Shown here in pieces: positions 8,251 through 17,303 of a stretch of DNA of 64,000 nt. The stretch comes from Methylocapsa sp. S129 (lineage in GTDB: Bacteria > Pseudomonadota > Alphaproteobacteria > Rhizobiales > Beijerinckiaceae), in contig NZ_LMUI01000019.1 of the NCBI RefSeq assembly GCF_009765995.1, positions 62,001-126,000 on the forward strand, in the 5' to 3' direction. A program made the position numbers and the translations under genes. The notes beneath the pieces were generated by a model. The model was not told the origin of the DNA. It was given only the letters and a program-made list of their open reading frames with translations, and searched no databases. The first letter of the stretch is position 1, and each line of letters begins with the position of its first letter.

Positions 8251-10107
8251 TTAGTCGTGTGTCGCAAAGCAGGAAAAACCCGTCCTTTTCAGAGTCTTGC
8301 AGGCGGCCTCGGCGGACGACGAATCGAGGCCGGCGAAGCGCGCGCGATAGAAAGTGGAATCGCCGTTCGCCACCTTCTCCGTAAAGGGCTTGGCTGACGC
8401 GAGGGTCGACCGGTTCTGCGCCTTGGCGCGATTGAGCAGGTCGTTGGCCTTATCCGCGTTCTCGCTCGCGCCGATCTGGATCATCCAGCCATCGCGACCG
8501 GACGAACGGACGTCTTCGCTGCGCGCGACATGGGTCTCCTCTTTAGGCTGGGCGGCGGCGATCGCCTTTGCCGGGGCAGCCTTCGGTTCGGCGACGCGCG
8601 CCGGAGCGGCGGCTACCGTCTTGGCGGCGGGGCCCGCCTTTGGCGCCGCGGAGGGTGCGACGCCATTGGGGCCTTTGACCCAGCCGAGCGCAGCGGGGCT
8701 ATTGTCGGCGGCGCGGACCGGAGGAGACGGCGGCAGAAGGGCGGGAAGCGCGGCGGCGGCGGCCATCGCCTTTTCGGGTTGGCTGGCCTTTGGCTCGGGC
8801 GGCGCAACACCGTCGGGGCCCTTGACCCAGCCGAGCGCCGCTGGATTGTTGTCGGCAACGCGCACCGGAACCGGCGGAGGCGCGGGGGCGGCGAGCGCGG
8901 CGGCCGGCGCGTCGTGGATTTCGCGCCGGACCTGGCGATGCACGGCTTCCAGCGTCGGGGTGGGCGGGTCGCGCTCGACATTGTCGCCGTCGCCTTCGGC
9001 GTCTTCCCTGTCGTCGTTGGAGAGCGCGATCGAGCGTGTGGGCGGCAAGGGCGCGTCGGCGGTCGCCATTGCGATCCTGACGGGCGGGGCAGGCGGCATC
9101 GCAGCCAATTGCAGCGGCGCCGCGGACCCTCGACGGTCCGACGACGCCGGGGCTGGCTCGGGCGTCGAAGCGTCGGCGATCATGGTCGCGGTATGGGCGG
9201 TTGTCGCGCTCGCAATATGCTGGGCGATGAGCTGTTCCATCAGTCGGTCGCGCGCAGAAGCCGTAGGGCCGCCCATGACGACCGCCACCAGCGCGCGTCC
9301 GTCCCGATGCACGGAGGTCAGGAGATTGAAGCCCGAGGCGCGGGTATAGCCGGTCTTGATTCCATCGACGCCGTCGACGCGGCCCAGCAAATGATTGTGA
9401 TTGCCGATCGTCTCGCCGGCATAGTCGAACGAATGGGTCGAGAAATAGCGGAAGTAGCGCGGAAAGCGCTCCTGCACCGCTCTGCCAAGCACGGCCAAGT
9501 CATGCGCCGTTGTGATCTGCCTGTCGTCGGGCAGGCCCGAGGCGTTGACATAAGTCGTGCGCGACATGCCCAGCGCATGGGCTTTGCGCGTCATCATCTC
9601 GGCGAAGCTGTCTTCGTCGCCCGCGATATTCTCGCCGATGGCGACGGCGACGTCATTGGCCGAGCGCGTCACAACCGCCTTGATCGCATTGTCGACGCTG
9701 ATGGTCTCGCCGGGGTCAAGTCCAAGCTTGGACGGCGCCTGGCTTGCGGCATGGGCGGACATGGTGATGGGCGAATCGAGGGACAGGCGACCCTTTTCAA
9801 GCTGTTCGAACAGGAGATAGAGCGTCATCACCTTGGTCAGCGAGGCGGGGTGACGCAGCTCGTTCTCGCTGGCGGCATAAAGCGTGCGCCCCGAATTCGC
9901 ATCGACGACCAGGGCGGCGAACGCCGGGGACGGAGCGGCTGGCTGCCTGGCGTAAGAGCGATAGTGCTGCCGCGCGTAATAGTGATAATGGCGCCAATGG
10001 CGCGCCTCGGCCGGTGTGGCGAATAAAGCAAGAGCGGCCAAAGCAGCGCCAATCGCCGCCAGGGGGGTCGCGCGTCTCGACCCGATCTTTCCAAAACGCA
10101 ACGCCAT
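8251..10107 (-). CDS. D-alanyl-D-alanine carboxypeptidase with C-terminal SPOR domain
   Basis: A 618-residue secreted penicillin-binding protein (peptidase S11) that trims the terminal D-alanine of peptidoglycan stem peptides in the periplasm. After a signal peptide ending at AEA come a His/Tyr-rich stretch and the catalytic motifs: SLTK with Ser89 and Lys92, SAN at 149-151 and KTG from 251. A long Pro/Ala linker contains two near-copies of a unit built on AALGWVKGP. The last 80 residues (WMIQIGASENADKANDLL onward) form a SPOR domain that would bind denuded glycan at division sites. ATG 10107 starts a normal signal peptide. It converges with the DnaJ-like gene. Confidence 0.9.
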   Translation of the reverse strand: MALRFGKIGSRRATPLAAIGAALAALALFATPAEARHWRHYHYYARQHYRSYARQPAAPSPAFAALVVDANSGRTLYAASENELRHPASLTKVMTLYLLFEQLEKGRLSLDSPITMSAHAASQAPSKLGLDPGETISVDNAIKAVVTRSANDVAVAIGENIAGDEDSFAEMMTRKAHALGMSRTTYVNASGLPDDRQITTAHDLAVLGRAVQERFPRYFRYFSTHSFDYAGETIGNHNHLLGRVDGVDGIKTGYTRASGFNLLTSVHRDGRALVAVVMGGPTASARDRLMEQLIAQHIASATTAHTATMIADASTPEPAPASSDRRGSAAPLQLAAMPPAPPVRIAMATADAPLPPTRSIALSNDDREDAEGDGDNVERDPPTPTLEAVHRQVRREIHDAPAAALAAPAPPPVPVRVADNNPAALGWVKGPDGVAPPEPKASQPEKAMAAAAALPALLPPSPPVRAADNSPAALGWVKGPNGVAPSAAPKAGPAAKTVAAAPARVAEPKAAPAKAIAAAQPKEETHVARSEDVRSSGRDGWMIQIGASENADKANDLLNRAKAQNRSTLASAKPFTEKVANGDSTFYRARFAGLDSSSAEAACKTLKRTGFSCFATHD

Positions 10108-10565
10108 GAAACCGCCCCTTGAAGCAAACCAGCAAAAGCGCCAAGGCAGCGACAGTTGCTTCACGCACACACAAGCAAACCGTATGGGGATGCGGTTACG
10201 GCGGGGTTAACGGCGAGCGCTCATTCCGCTTCATCGCTCTCCAAGCCGATGAATTGGCGCGATAAAATGCGAGATGATTAACGCTTGGTGGACCGCGCGA
10301 TGGTTCTTGAAATTGAGGCAAGCGGTTGAAAATGAATGCAAGTTTATCGATACCGATTATCTGGCGTTAAGGAATGACGCGCTGTAAAACATGGAAATGG
10401 TGCGGTGCAAGATAATCGATTGACATTTTTGTGCACTGCACATACATAAGCCGGGCAGGGATGGGGTCGCATCGTGATCGCATCGAGCTTGCGTCGGACC
10501 GCTGGTCGCGCCGCGATCACGCCTCGCCGTTTGAAGTGCGGCGGCAAAATTGAAAGGCCAAAACC
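10108..10565. other. Intergenic region upstream of phasin
   Basis: This holds the promoter region of the carboxypeptidase (leftward) and that of the phasin (rightward, separate entry). It is richer in AT than the coding DNA between 10250 and 10440. No gene, tRNA or repeat was found. Confidence 0.6.
10420..10448 (+). promoter_or_regulatory. Predicted sigma70-type promoter of the phasin gene with internal palindrome
   Basis: A -35 box TTGACA (10420-10425) and -10-like TACATA (10443-10448) are separated by 17 bp. The spacer contains the perfect palindrome TGTGC-ACT-GCACA (10430-10442), placed where a repressor would block polymerase. PhaR, the regulator of phasins, is known to bind TGC/GCA-type palindromes in other bacteria, so a PhaR operator is a reasonable inference. 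The phasin start codon is about 118 bp downstream. Confidence 0.6.
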
Positions 10566-10901
10566 ATGTTCACCAACGTTGAAGAAATGCAGAAATTCGG
10601 CAAACAGCAGCTTGAGGCCGCGACCGCGGCGACCACTTCGTTCTCGAAGGGTCTGCAGGAAATTGCGACCGAGACCACGGACTATTCGAAGAAGACGATC
10701 GCCGCCAATACGTCGGTTGTCGAGAAGCTTCTCGGCGCCAAGAGCATCGAGACGGCGATTCAGATTCAAACCGAATTCGCCAAGAGCGCGTATGAAGGTT
10801 TTGTCGCTCAGGCGACCAAGGTTAGCGAACTTTACGCCAAGCTCGCCAAGGAAGCGTTCAAGCCGATCGAATCCGCCTACGTCAAGGCGCCGGCCAAGTA
10901 A
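10566..10901 (+). CDS. phaP: Phasin family protein
   Basis: A 111-residue amphipathic helical protein of the alphaproteobacterial phasin family (Phasin_2 type). Phasins coat polyhydroxyalkanoate granules and control their number and size. The sequence runs MFTNVEEMQKFGKQQLEAA, then a long Ala/Thr/Lys-rich helical centre with no cysteine or tryptophan, and ends in YVKAPAK. Length and composition match small rhizobial phasins. It has a recognisable upstream promoter and a strong downstream terminator, so it is probably a single-gene, highly expressed unit. PHA synthase genes are not in the window. Confidence 0.88.
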   Translation: MFTNVEEMQKFGKQQLEAATAATTSFSKGLQEIATETTDYSKKTIAANTSVVEKLLGAKSIETAIQIQTEFAKSAYEGFVAQATKVSELYAKLAKEAFKPIESAYVKAPAK

Positions 10902-10959
10902 TCATCCACACCATTTCTATTGCTGGATTAGGCGCTCCATCATCGCGCGCCTTGTGCAA

Positions 10960-10994
10960 GGGTCGGCTGAAAAGCCGGCCCTATTTTTGTTTTT
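10960..10994 (+). terminator. Rho-independent terminator after phasin
   Basis: Stem GGGTCGGCT / AGCCGGCCC with a GAAA tetraloop, followed by TATTTTTGTTTTT. It lies 58 bases after the phasin stop codon and is the clearest intrinsic terminator in the window. Confidence 0.88.
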
Positions 10995-11158
10995 ACGCTC
11001 CGCGCATCATTTGCCGGCTGTCTGATTTTTGATCCGGGCGCGGACGCACAATCCTCTTTCATATCGCGCATAAGGCGCCTAGATTGGGTGGATGAGTTTT
11101 ACTGGAGAGGCCGCCCCGGTACTGATCGTGCGCCGCTCAGTGTGATGAGAGGTTGAAG

Positions 11159-11641
11159 GTGATCGGCGAACCGCATTTGGTGGTCAGTCGTTTCAGGGCC
11201 GGAGTGGCGCTTCTGGCGCGCTGGCTGTTTTCTCCACGCAGCGCTGGCCGCCCAGCGGCGGGCGCTACGAGAGCGAGCCCGCCCCAGCTTCTGCGCATTG
11301 CGCCGGTCGGCGCGCGCGAACCGCGCAAGGCTCCCGAAGGGCCGGGCAGCGGAACAGCCGTTATTACGCGCACGCGCACGCAAACCAAGCGCCCGAGCAT
11401 GTATCGTGTTTTGCTGCTGAATGACGATTACACGCCCATGGAGTTTGTAATTCTCGTTCTGCAATCCTATTTTAATAAGAACCCTGAAGAGGCGACGCAG
11501 ATCATGCTGCATGTGCACCATCACGGCGTGGGCGAATGCGGCGTCTTCACATACGAGATCGCCGAGACCAAGGTCGCCCAGGTCATGGACCACGCCCGCA
11601 AGAACCAACACCCGCTGCAATGCATCATGGAAAAGAAGTGA
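11159..11641 (+). CDS. clpS: ATP-dependent Clp protease adaptor ClpS with N-terminal extension
   Basis: ClpS delivers N-degron substrates to ClpAP. The conserved core begins near residue 77 with [15 protein letters not shown] and continues through [24 protein letters not shown] to [10 protein letters not shown], matching ClpS1 of rhizobia. The GTG at 11159 has GAGAGG six bases upstream and gives 160 residues, with an unusual basic 75-residue lead; a start closer to the core lacks an obvious ATG or GTG with a ribosome site. clpA follows after 10 bases, so the adaptor and its unfoldase are co-transcribed. Confidence 0.9.
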   Translation: MIGEPHLVVSRFRAGVALLARWLFSPRSAGRPAAGATRASPPQLLRIAPVGAREPRKAPEGPGSGTAVITRTRTQTKRPSMYRVLLLNDDYTPMEFVILVLQSYFNKNPEEATQIMLHVHHHGVGECGVFTYEIAETKVAQVMDHARKNQHPLQCIMEKK

Positions 11642-11651
11642 AAGGCGCGCA

Positions 11652-14150
11652 ATGCCATCCTTTTCTCGCGCACTGGAAAAAACTCTGCACCGGGCGCTCG
11701 GCGTCGCCAACGAGCGGCGGCACGAATATGCGACTCTCGAACATCTGTTGCTGTCTCTGATCGATGACAGCGACGCTTCGGCCGTGCTGCGCGCCTGCAG
11801 CGTCGATCTCGACATCTTGCGCAAGAATCTGACGCAATACGTCGATACCGAACTCGAAAATCTGGTTATCGAAACCCGCGAGGAAGCCAAGCCGACGGCC
11901 GGCTTCCAGCGCGTGGTCCAGCGCGCCGTGATTCACGTTCAATCTTCCGGTCGCGAAGAAGTGACCGGCGCCAATGTTCTGGTCGCCATCTTCGCCGAGC
12001 GTGAAAGTCACGCCGCGTTCTTCCTGCAAGAGCAGGACATGACGCGCTATGACGCGGTCAATTATATCAGCCATGGCATCGCCAAGCGGCCCGGCATGAC
12101 AGACGCCTCGAAGACGCCGCGCGGCGCCGAGGACGATCATGAATCACGCGATTCCAAGGATTCGAAAGAGGGGCCAGATCAGAAGAAAAAGGAAGCAGCC
12201 CTCGATGCTTATTGCGTAAACCTCAACAAAAAAGCGAAGGATGGCAAGATCGATCCGTTGATCGGGCGCGAGGCCGAGGTGCAGCGCACGATTCAGGTGC
12301 TGTGCCGGCGCCAGAAGAACAATCCGCTGCTGGTGGGGGAACCGGGCGTCGGCAAGACGGCGATCGCCGAAGGGCTCGCCCATAAGATCATCAATGGCGC
12401 GGTGCCTGAAGTGCTCGCCAACGCCACCGTCTTCGCCCTCGATATGGGCGCGCTGCTGGCCGGCACCCGTTACCGCGGCGACTTCGAGGAACGCCTCAAG
12501 CAGGTGATGAAGGAGATTGAACAGCACAAAGACGCGATTCTGTTCATCGACGAAATCCACACCGTCATCGGCGCCGGCGCGACGTCGGGCGGCGCTATGG
12601 ACGCCTCGAACCTGCTCAAGCCGGCGCTGGCGCAGGGGGTCCTGCGCTGCATCGGCTCTACGACTTACAAGGAATATCGCCAATATTTCGAGAAGGACCG
12701 CGCTTTGGTCCGGCGGTTCCAGAAGATTGACGTCAACGAGCCGACGGTCGAAGACGCCATCGAAATCCTCAAGGGGCTGAAGCCCTATTTCGAGGAGTTC
12801 CACAAGATCCGCTACACCAACGAGGCGGTGCGGGCGGCGGTGGAGCTTTCCGCGCGCTTCATCCACGATCGCAAATTGCCCGATAAGGCGATCGACGTGA
12901 TCGACGAAACCGGCGCGTCGCAAATGCTCGTGGCCGAAGCCAAACGGAAAAAGACCATCGGCATCAAGGAGATCGAAGCGACGATCGCCACCATGGCGCG
13001 AATCCCGGCCAAATCCGTCTCCAAGGACGACGCCGAGGTTCTCCAGCATCTTGAAGACACGCTCAAGCGCGTGGTCTATGGCCAGAACGAGGCCATCGCG
13101 GCGCTGTCTTCGGCGATCAAGCTTGCGCGGGCGGGCCTGCGCGATCCTGAAAAGCCGATCGGCTCCTATTTGTTTTCCGGGCCGACCGGCGTCGGCAAGA
13201 CCGAGGCGGCGCGCCAATTGGCGTCAAGCCTTGGCGTCGAACTCATCCGCTTCGATATGTCGGAATATATGGAGCGGCATACGGTATCGCGCCTGATCGG
13301 CGCGCCGCCCGGCTATGTCGGCTTCGACCAGGGCGGCCTGTTGACCGACGCCATCGATCAACATCCCCATTGCGTGCTGCTGCTCGATGAAATCGAAAAG
13401 GCCCATCCGGACCTGTTCAATATTCTCCTGCAGATCATGGATCACGGCAAGCTGACGGATCATTCGGGCAAGCAGATCAATTTCCGCAATGTGATCCTCA
13501 TCATGACCACCAATGCGGGCGCCCAGGATATGGCGAAGGCGGCGTTCGGCTTCCATAGTTCGAAGCGTGAAGGCGACGACACCGAGGCGATCAATCGGCT
13601 GTTTGCGCCCGAATTCCGCAACCGCCTCGATGCGATCGTGCCATTCGGCCGCTTGCCCGAAGAGGTGATCGCACGCGTCGTCGACAAGTTCATCCTGCAG
13701 TTGGAGGCGCAGCTCGCCGACCGTAATGTGACGATCGAATTGTCGGATGAAGCGCGCGCCTGGCTGGTCAAGAACGGCTATGACGAGGCGATGGGCGCGC
13801 GGCCGATGGCGCGCGTCATCCAGAAGGAGATCAAGACGCCGCTTGCCGACGAAGTGCTGTTTGGCCGGCTGAAAAACGGCGGCATCGTGCGCGTCGTGGT
13901 GACGGGCGACGACAGCGGCGTGAAAAAGCTCGGCTTTGTCTATCCCGAAGGCCCGGCGCAGCCGCGGCTCGAGCGCGATCTGCTGGTGGCGGGCCGCAAG
14001 CGCGCCACCGACGAGCCCGAGGTGCGCAAAGCGAGGTCGCCGCGCAAACGCGGCGAGGGCGACGCGCCCGCCGAGCCGGACGAGAACCCGTCCGGCGAAA
14101 CGCCAGGAACGGAGCCGCAGGTGGTTCCCGGAGACGCGACGCCACAATAG
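11652..14150 (+). CDS. clpA: ATP-dependent Clp protease ATP-binding subunit ClpA
   Basis: An 832-residue AAA+ unfoldase that feeds proteins into ClpP. The N-domain (about 1-150, [17 protein letters not shown] onward) docks ClpS. Two AAA modules follow, with Walker A motifs GEPGVGKT and GPTGVGKT and Walker B motifs ILFIDEIHT and [13 protein letters not shown]. An AFGFHSS segment corresponds to the ClpP-binding IGL/IGF loop region. A charged tail rich in Arg, Glu and Pro (about 780-832) is longer than in E. coli ClpA. It is coupled to clpS and converges with the HIT gene 27 bases downstream. Confidence 0.95.
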   Translation: MPSFSRALEKTLHRALGVANERRHEYATLEHLLLSLIDDSDASAVLRACSVDLDILRKNLTQYVDTELENLVIETREEAKPTAGFQRVVQRAVIHVQSSGREEVTGANVLVAIFAERESHAAFFLQEQDMTRYDAVNYISHGIAKRPGMTDASKTPRGAEDDHESRDSKDSKEGPDQKKKEAALDAYCVNLNKKAKDGKIDPLIGREAEVQRTIQVLCRRQKNNPLLVGEPGVGKTAIAEGLAHKIINGAVPEVLANATVFALDMGALLAGTRYRGDFEERLKQVMKEIEQHKDAILFIDEIHTVIGAGATSGGAMDASNLLKPALAQGVLRCIGSTTYKEYRQYFEKDRALVRRFQKIDVNEPTVEDAIEILKGLKPYFEEFHKIRYTNEAVRAAVELSARFIHDRKLPDKAIDVIDETGASQMLVAEAKRKKTIGIKEIEATIATMARIPAKSVSKDDAEVLQHLEDTLKRVVYGQNEAIAALSSAIKLARAGLRDPEKPIGSYLFSGPTGVGKTEAARQLASSLGVELIRFDMSEYMERHTVSRLIGAPPGYVGFDQGGLLTDAIDQHPHCVLLLDEIEKAHPDLFNILLQIMDHGKLTDHSGKQINFRNVILIMTTNAGAQDMAKAAFGFHSSKREGDDTEAINRLFAPEFRNRLDAIVPFGRLPEEVIARVVDKFILQLEAQLADRNVTIELSDEARAWLVKNGYDEAMGARPMARVIQKEIKTPLADEVLFGRLKNGGIVRVVVTGDDSGVKKLGFVYPEGPAQPRLERDLLVAGRKRATDEPEVRKARSPRKRGEGDAPAEPDENPSGETPGTEPQVVPGDATPQ

Positions 14151-14177
14151 CAGGAGGCGCCAACGCGCGCCGGCGCT

Positions 14178-14609
14178 TTATGATTCCTTCAGCGCCGCGG
14201 CGATCTTCGCCGCATTGGCTGCGAGTTTGCCGCTCTTTTCGATCGGGCCGCCAGGCGGGCGCAATTCGACGCCGGTCCAGCGCGGCAGAATGTGGAAGTG
14301 CAGGTGGAAAACTACTTGTCCGCCCGCGCTTTCGTTGAACTGCATGATCGACAGCCCGTCGGCCGCCATGGCGGCTTTGGCCGCGATCGCGACCTTCTGA
14401 ACCGAGGGCATGAAACGGGCGAGCGCCGCCGGCGCCAAATCCAGAATGTTGCGCGCCGGAGCCTTGGGTATAACAAGGAGATGCCCCTCCGCGCGCGGCA
14501 TGATGTCCATGAAGGCCAGTGCGACCTCATCCTCATAGACCCGCGTGCACGGCGCCTCGCCGCGCAGGATTTTGGCGAAGATGTTGTTGGAATCATAGAC
14601 TGGGGACAT
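14178..14609 (-). CDS. HIT family protein (histidine triad nucleotide-binding)
   Basis: A 143-residue HIT hydrolase, usually a nucleoside phosphoramidase or dinucleotide hydrolase. Seen: DSNNIFAKILRGEAPC at the N-terminus, the DIMPRAEGHLLVIPK strand region, FNESAGGQ, and the catalytic triad HLHFHILPR. The ATG at 14609 gives the typical family start; codons further upstream have no resemblance to HIT proteins. It is convergent with clpA and divergent from the MFS gene. Confidence 0.92.
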   Translation of the reverse strand: MSPVYDSNNIFAKILRGEAPCTRVYEDEVALAFMDIMPRAEGHLLVIPKAPARNILDLAPAALARFMPSVQKVAIAAKAAMAADGLSIMQFNESAGGQVVFHLHFHILPRWTGVELRPPGGPIEKSGKLAANAAKIAAALKES

Positions 14610-14730
14610 GGGGGACTCTGATTCAGGGTAGGGGTCGGGCGATCTTGCTGTAGATCGTCGTTGTTGAAAACAGGATTCGGCGGCGACGGGCCACAGCCAA
14701 TGAACAGCGGCGCGGCCAAGAGAGGAATTA

Positions 14731-15876
14731 GTGAATTCGGTCTCTGCCTCGCCCGTCGCTCGCAGGACCGAGCGCGCCGCCAATAGCTTGATTTTCCTCT
14801 GCAACGGCTTGGGGATCGGCGCCTGGGCCGCTTCGATGCCGTTGCTGCAAGCACGGCTGCATCTGTCCGACGGCGCGCTCAGTCTGGCGTTGCTTGGCTT
14901 TGCGGCGGGCGCCGTTCTATCGATGCCGATGACGGGAATGCTGGCGCCGCGCCTCGGCGTCGCCCGCGCGACCCGTTTCGCCGCGCTTGCCTTCGCCCTG
15001 GCGATGTTCGGTCCGGGCCTCGCGCCCAACTTTGCCGCGCTGATCGGGGCGGCCTTCGTGCTCGGCCTGACCAATGGGGCGCTCGACGTTTCGATGAACG
15101 GTCTCGCCAGCGGCATTGAGACGCGCTGGGGCGGCCCGATCATGTCGTCCTTTCACGCGGCGTTCAGCGTTGGCGGCCTCGGCGGCGCGGCGCTTGGCGC
15201 GGCGATGGCGACGCGCTCGTCGCCCTTGGTCAGCGCGATGAGCCTTGTCGCGCTCATCAATATCGTGGCTGTCGCCCTGACCTGGCGCGCGTTGCGCGAT
15301 CCCGACGCGCCGCCGCCGGCTGTTGCGCCGCGCTTCGTCTGGCCAGATCGCGCGGCGCTTTGGCTTTGCGGCTGCGTCGCGCTCGGCCTGCTGTGCGAGG
15401 GCGCGGTCGGCGATTGGAGCGCCGTCTATCTCGCCAATGATCTTGCCGCGCCGCCATCGCTCGCGGCCGCCGGCTATGCCGTATTTTCGGCCGCGATGGT
15501 GATCGGTCGGCTCGGCGGCGACTGGTTTGTCGCGCGATTCGGGCAGGCGAGGACCGTGCGATTGGGGGGAATAGCATCTGCCGTGGGAATTGCCGGCGCG
15601 CTGACGGCGCCGCATCCTCTGGCGAGCGCGATCGGCTTTGGCCTGGTCGGCCTCGGCGTGTCGAATGTCGTGCCGATCGTCTTCAGCGCCGCGGCGCGCG
15701 CCGGATCTTCGCCGGCCGCCGGCGTGGCGATGGCCGCGAGCGCCGGCTATTCCGGCCTGCTGCTCGGCCCCGTGCTGATCGGCGCGCTGGCGACGATGTT
15801 TGGTCTTAAGTTCAGCCTCTGGCTGCTCGCCGCATGCGCTTGCGTCATTGCGCTGACGGCCAATTCCATGCGCTAG
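14731..15876 (+). CDS. MFS transporter (YbjJ/fucose-permease-like)
   Basis: A 381-residue inner-membrane protein with about twelve hydrophobic segments. The pattern of FLCNGLGIGAWAASMPLLQ, LGLTNGALDVSMNG and SFHAAFSVGGLGGAALG is typical of the YbjJ/FucP-like MFS subgroup, in which the DVSMN segment is a hallmark. Substrate is not predictable. The start is GTG at 14731 with GAGAGGA just upstream. Its stop codon overlaps that of the convergent DsbA-like gene in the tetranucleotide CTAG. Confidence 0.82.
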   Translation: MNSVSASPVARRTERAANSLIFLCNGLGIGAWAASMPLLQARLHLSDGALSLALLGFAAGAVLSMPMTGMLAPRLGVARATRFAALAFALAMFGPGLAPNFAALIGAAFVLGLTNGALDVSMNGLASGIETRWGGPIMSSFHAAFSVGGLGGAALGAAMATRSSPLVSAMSLVALINIVAVALTWRALRDPDAPPPAVAPRFVWPDRAALWLCGCVALGLLCEGAVGDWSAVYLANDLAAPPSLAAAGYAVFSAAMVIGRLGGDWFVARFGQARTVRLGGIASAVGIAGALTAPHPLASAIGFGLVGLGVSNVVPIVFSAAARAGSSPAAGVAMAASAGYSGLLLGPVLIGALATMFGLKFSLWLLAACACVIALTANSMR

Positions 15877-16493
15877 CCCGTCGCCGCGACGATCGCCTCC
15901 TCGACATCACGCAGGCGATCCTTGCCGAAATAGATTTCGTCGCCGACGAAGAAGGTCGGCGCGCCGAAAGCGCCGCGCGCCACCGAGCGTTCGGTGTTGG
16001 CCATGAGTTTGGCTTTGACGTCAGGCTCGCTTGCGCGGGCTAGGAACGCCTTGCCGTCGAGTCCGCGCTCGTTCAACGATTGGACGATGATTTCGGCATC
16101 GTCCATTTTCTTGCCGTCTTCCCACATCAGGCAGAAAAGGGCCTCAACCGTCGCCATGAACGAAGGGTCGTCCTGTAAGGCCGTAACGCCTCGCATGATC
16201 TGCAATGTGTTCACAGGAAAATGCGGATTCATTCTGAACCGGTCGAGGCGGTGGCGCGCGATGAACCGCCTGATCTCGAGGCGGTCGTAAGCGAGCTTAT
16301 TGGCGATATCCTTGAAGGCGATTAGCGGGGCCTGATTGTTGGTCGCCTTGAACACGCCGCCGAGCAGAATTGGGACGTAGGTGAAAGTCGCACCCGTCCG
16401 TTGTTCGATCGCGCCGATGACGCGGTGGGCGAAATAGCAGTTGGGGCTGCCGAAATCGAAATGATGCTCGACCGTCGGCTGTTGCTTTGACAT
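15873..16493 (-). CDS. DsbA family protein, 2-hydroxychromene-2-carboxylate isomerase-like
   Basis: A 206-residue thioredoxin-fold protein of the HCCA isomerase/kappa-GST type, which uses glutathione. The start reads VEHHFDFGSPNCYFAHRV, where the serine of DFGSPN replaces the CXXC cysteine of true disulfide enzymes, and the end carries GAFGAPTFFVGDEIYFGKDRL. In some bacteria the enzyme acts in naphthalene degradation; here it more likely has a general glutathione-linked role. Its ATG overlaps the stop of the upstream SDR as TGATG, so the two are translationally coupled. Confidence 0.87.
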   Translation of the reverse strand: MSKQQPTVEHHFDFGSPNCYFAHRVIGAIEQRTGATFTYVPILLGGVFKATNNQAPLIAFKDIANKLAYDRLEIRRFIARHRLDRFRMNPHFPVNTLQIMRGVTALQDDPSFMATVEALFCLMWEDGKKMDDAEIIVQSLNERGLDGKAFLARASEPDVKAKLMANTERSVARGAFGAPTFFVGDEIYFGKDRLRDVEEAIVAATG

Positions 16494-17221
16494 CACCAGG
16501 CCTCCATCCAGGGACGCAGATCGAGTTCATGCGTCCAGGCGCTGCGCGGCTGGCAATGGAGCATCCAGTACATTTCCGCGATCGCGTCGGGTTCGAGAAT
16601 ACCCTCTTGCGGCTTCAAGGCCGCCCGTTCGGGAAAATTCTCGCGGATCCATGGCGTGTCGATAGCGCCGTCGATCACGACATGGGCGACATGAACGCCC
16701 TCGGGGCCAAGTTCCCTGGCCATGGATTGAGCGAGCCCGCGCAGCGCATGTTTCGCGCCCGAGAAAGCCGCAAAGCCGGAGCGGCCGCGCAGGCTGGCGC
16801 TGGCGCCGGTGAAGATGATTGTCCCACTCTGGCGCGGCGTCATTTTCCGTGCGGCTTCGCGGCCGGTTAGAAAGCCAGCGAAACAAGCCATTTCCCAGAC
16901 TTTCCGGTAAACGCGCGCCGTCGTGTCGCGGATCGGGAAATTGACATTGGCGCCGATATTGAAAACGACGATGTCGAGCGGCGCGACATCGCGCTCGATC
17001 GTCTCGAACAGCGCAATGACAGAATCTTCATCGCGCGCGTCGACGCCGAACGCACGCGCCCGCCCGCCATCGGCTACGATCTGGGCGACGAGCGGCGCCA
17101 GCTTGTCCTCGTGGCGGCGGACGACGCAGGCGATGAGCCCTTCGCGCGCAAACCGCCGCGCGATCGCGCCGCCTGTTGCGTCACCAGCTCCAATAATCAG
17201 GGCGGAAGCTTTTGCTGTCAT
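16493..17221 (-). CDS. SDR family oxidoreductase with Phe in place of the catalytic Tyr
   Basis: A 242-residue Rossmann-fold protein with the cofactor loop ALIIGAGDATGGAI, VVFNIGANVN in place of the NNAG strand, and FTGASAS carrying the serine. In the YxxxK position it reads F153-SGA-K157, so the catalytic tyrosine is phenylalanine while lysine is kept. I recall related proteobacterial SDRs with the same change, which argues for a distinct chemistry or a non-catalytic role. The tail HVVIDGAIDTPWIRE is family-like. It is coupled to the downstream glutathione-type isomerase, suggesting one pathway. Confidence 0.85.
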   Translation of the reverse strand: MTAKASALIIGAGDATGGAIARRFAREGLIACVVRRHEDKLAPLVAQIVADGGRARAFGVDARDEDSVIALFETIERDVAPLDIVVFNIGANVNFPIRDTTARVYRKVWEMACFAGFLTGREAARKMTPRQSGTIIFTGASASLRGRSGFAAFSGAKHALRGLAQSMARELGPEGVHVAHVVIDGAIDTPWIRENFPERAALKPQEGILEPDAIAEMYWMLHCQPRSAWTHELDLRPWMEAW

Positions 17222-17303
17222 GCGGCGCCCTATCCCGAGGCAATTGTTGGATGCAGGATTTCATAGAAGCCGGCGCGCTACAACCAGGCCGACGGCGTGC
17301 GGG

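Noticed and set aside
12144-13217. Long minus-strand open frame inside clpA
   Set aside because: It is antisense to a strongly supported gene and results from GC-rich codon bias, as are similar long frames opposite valS, eno, aspS and tgt.
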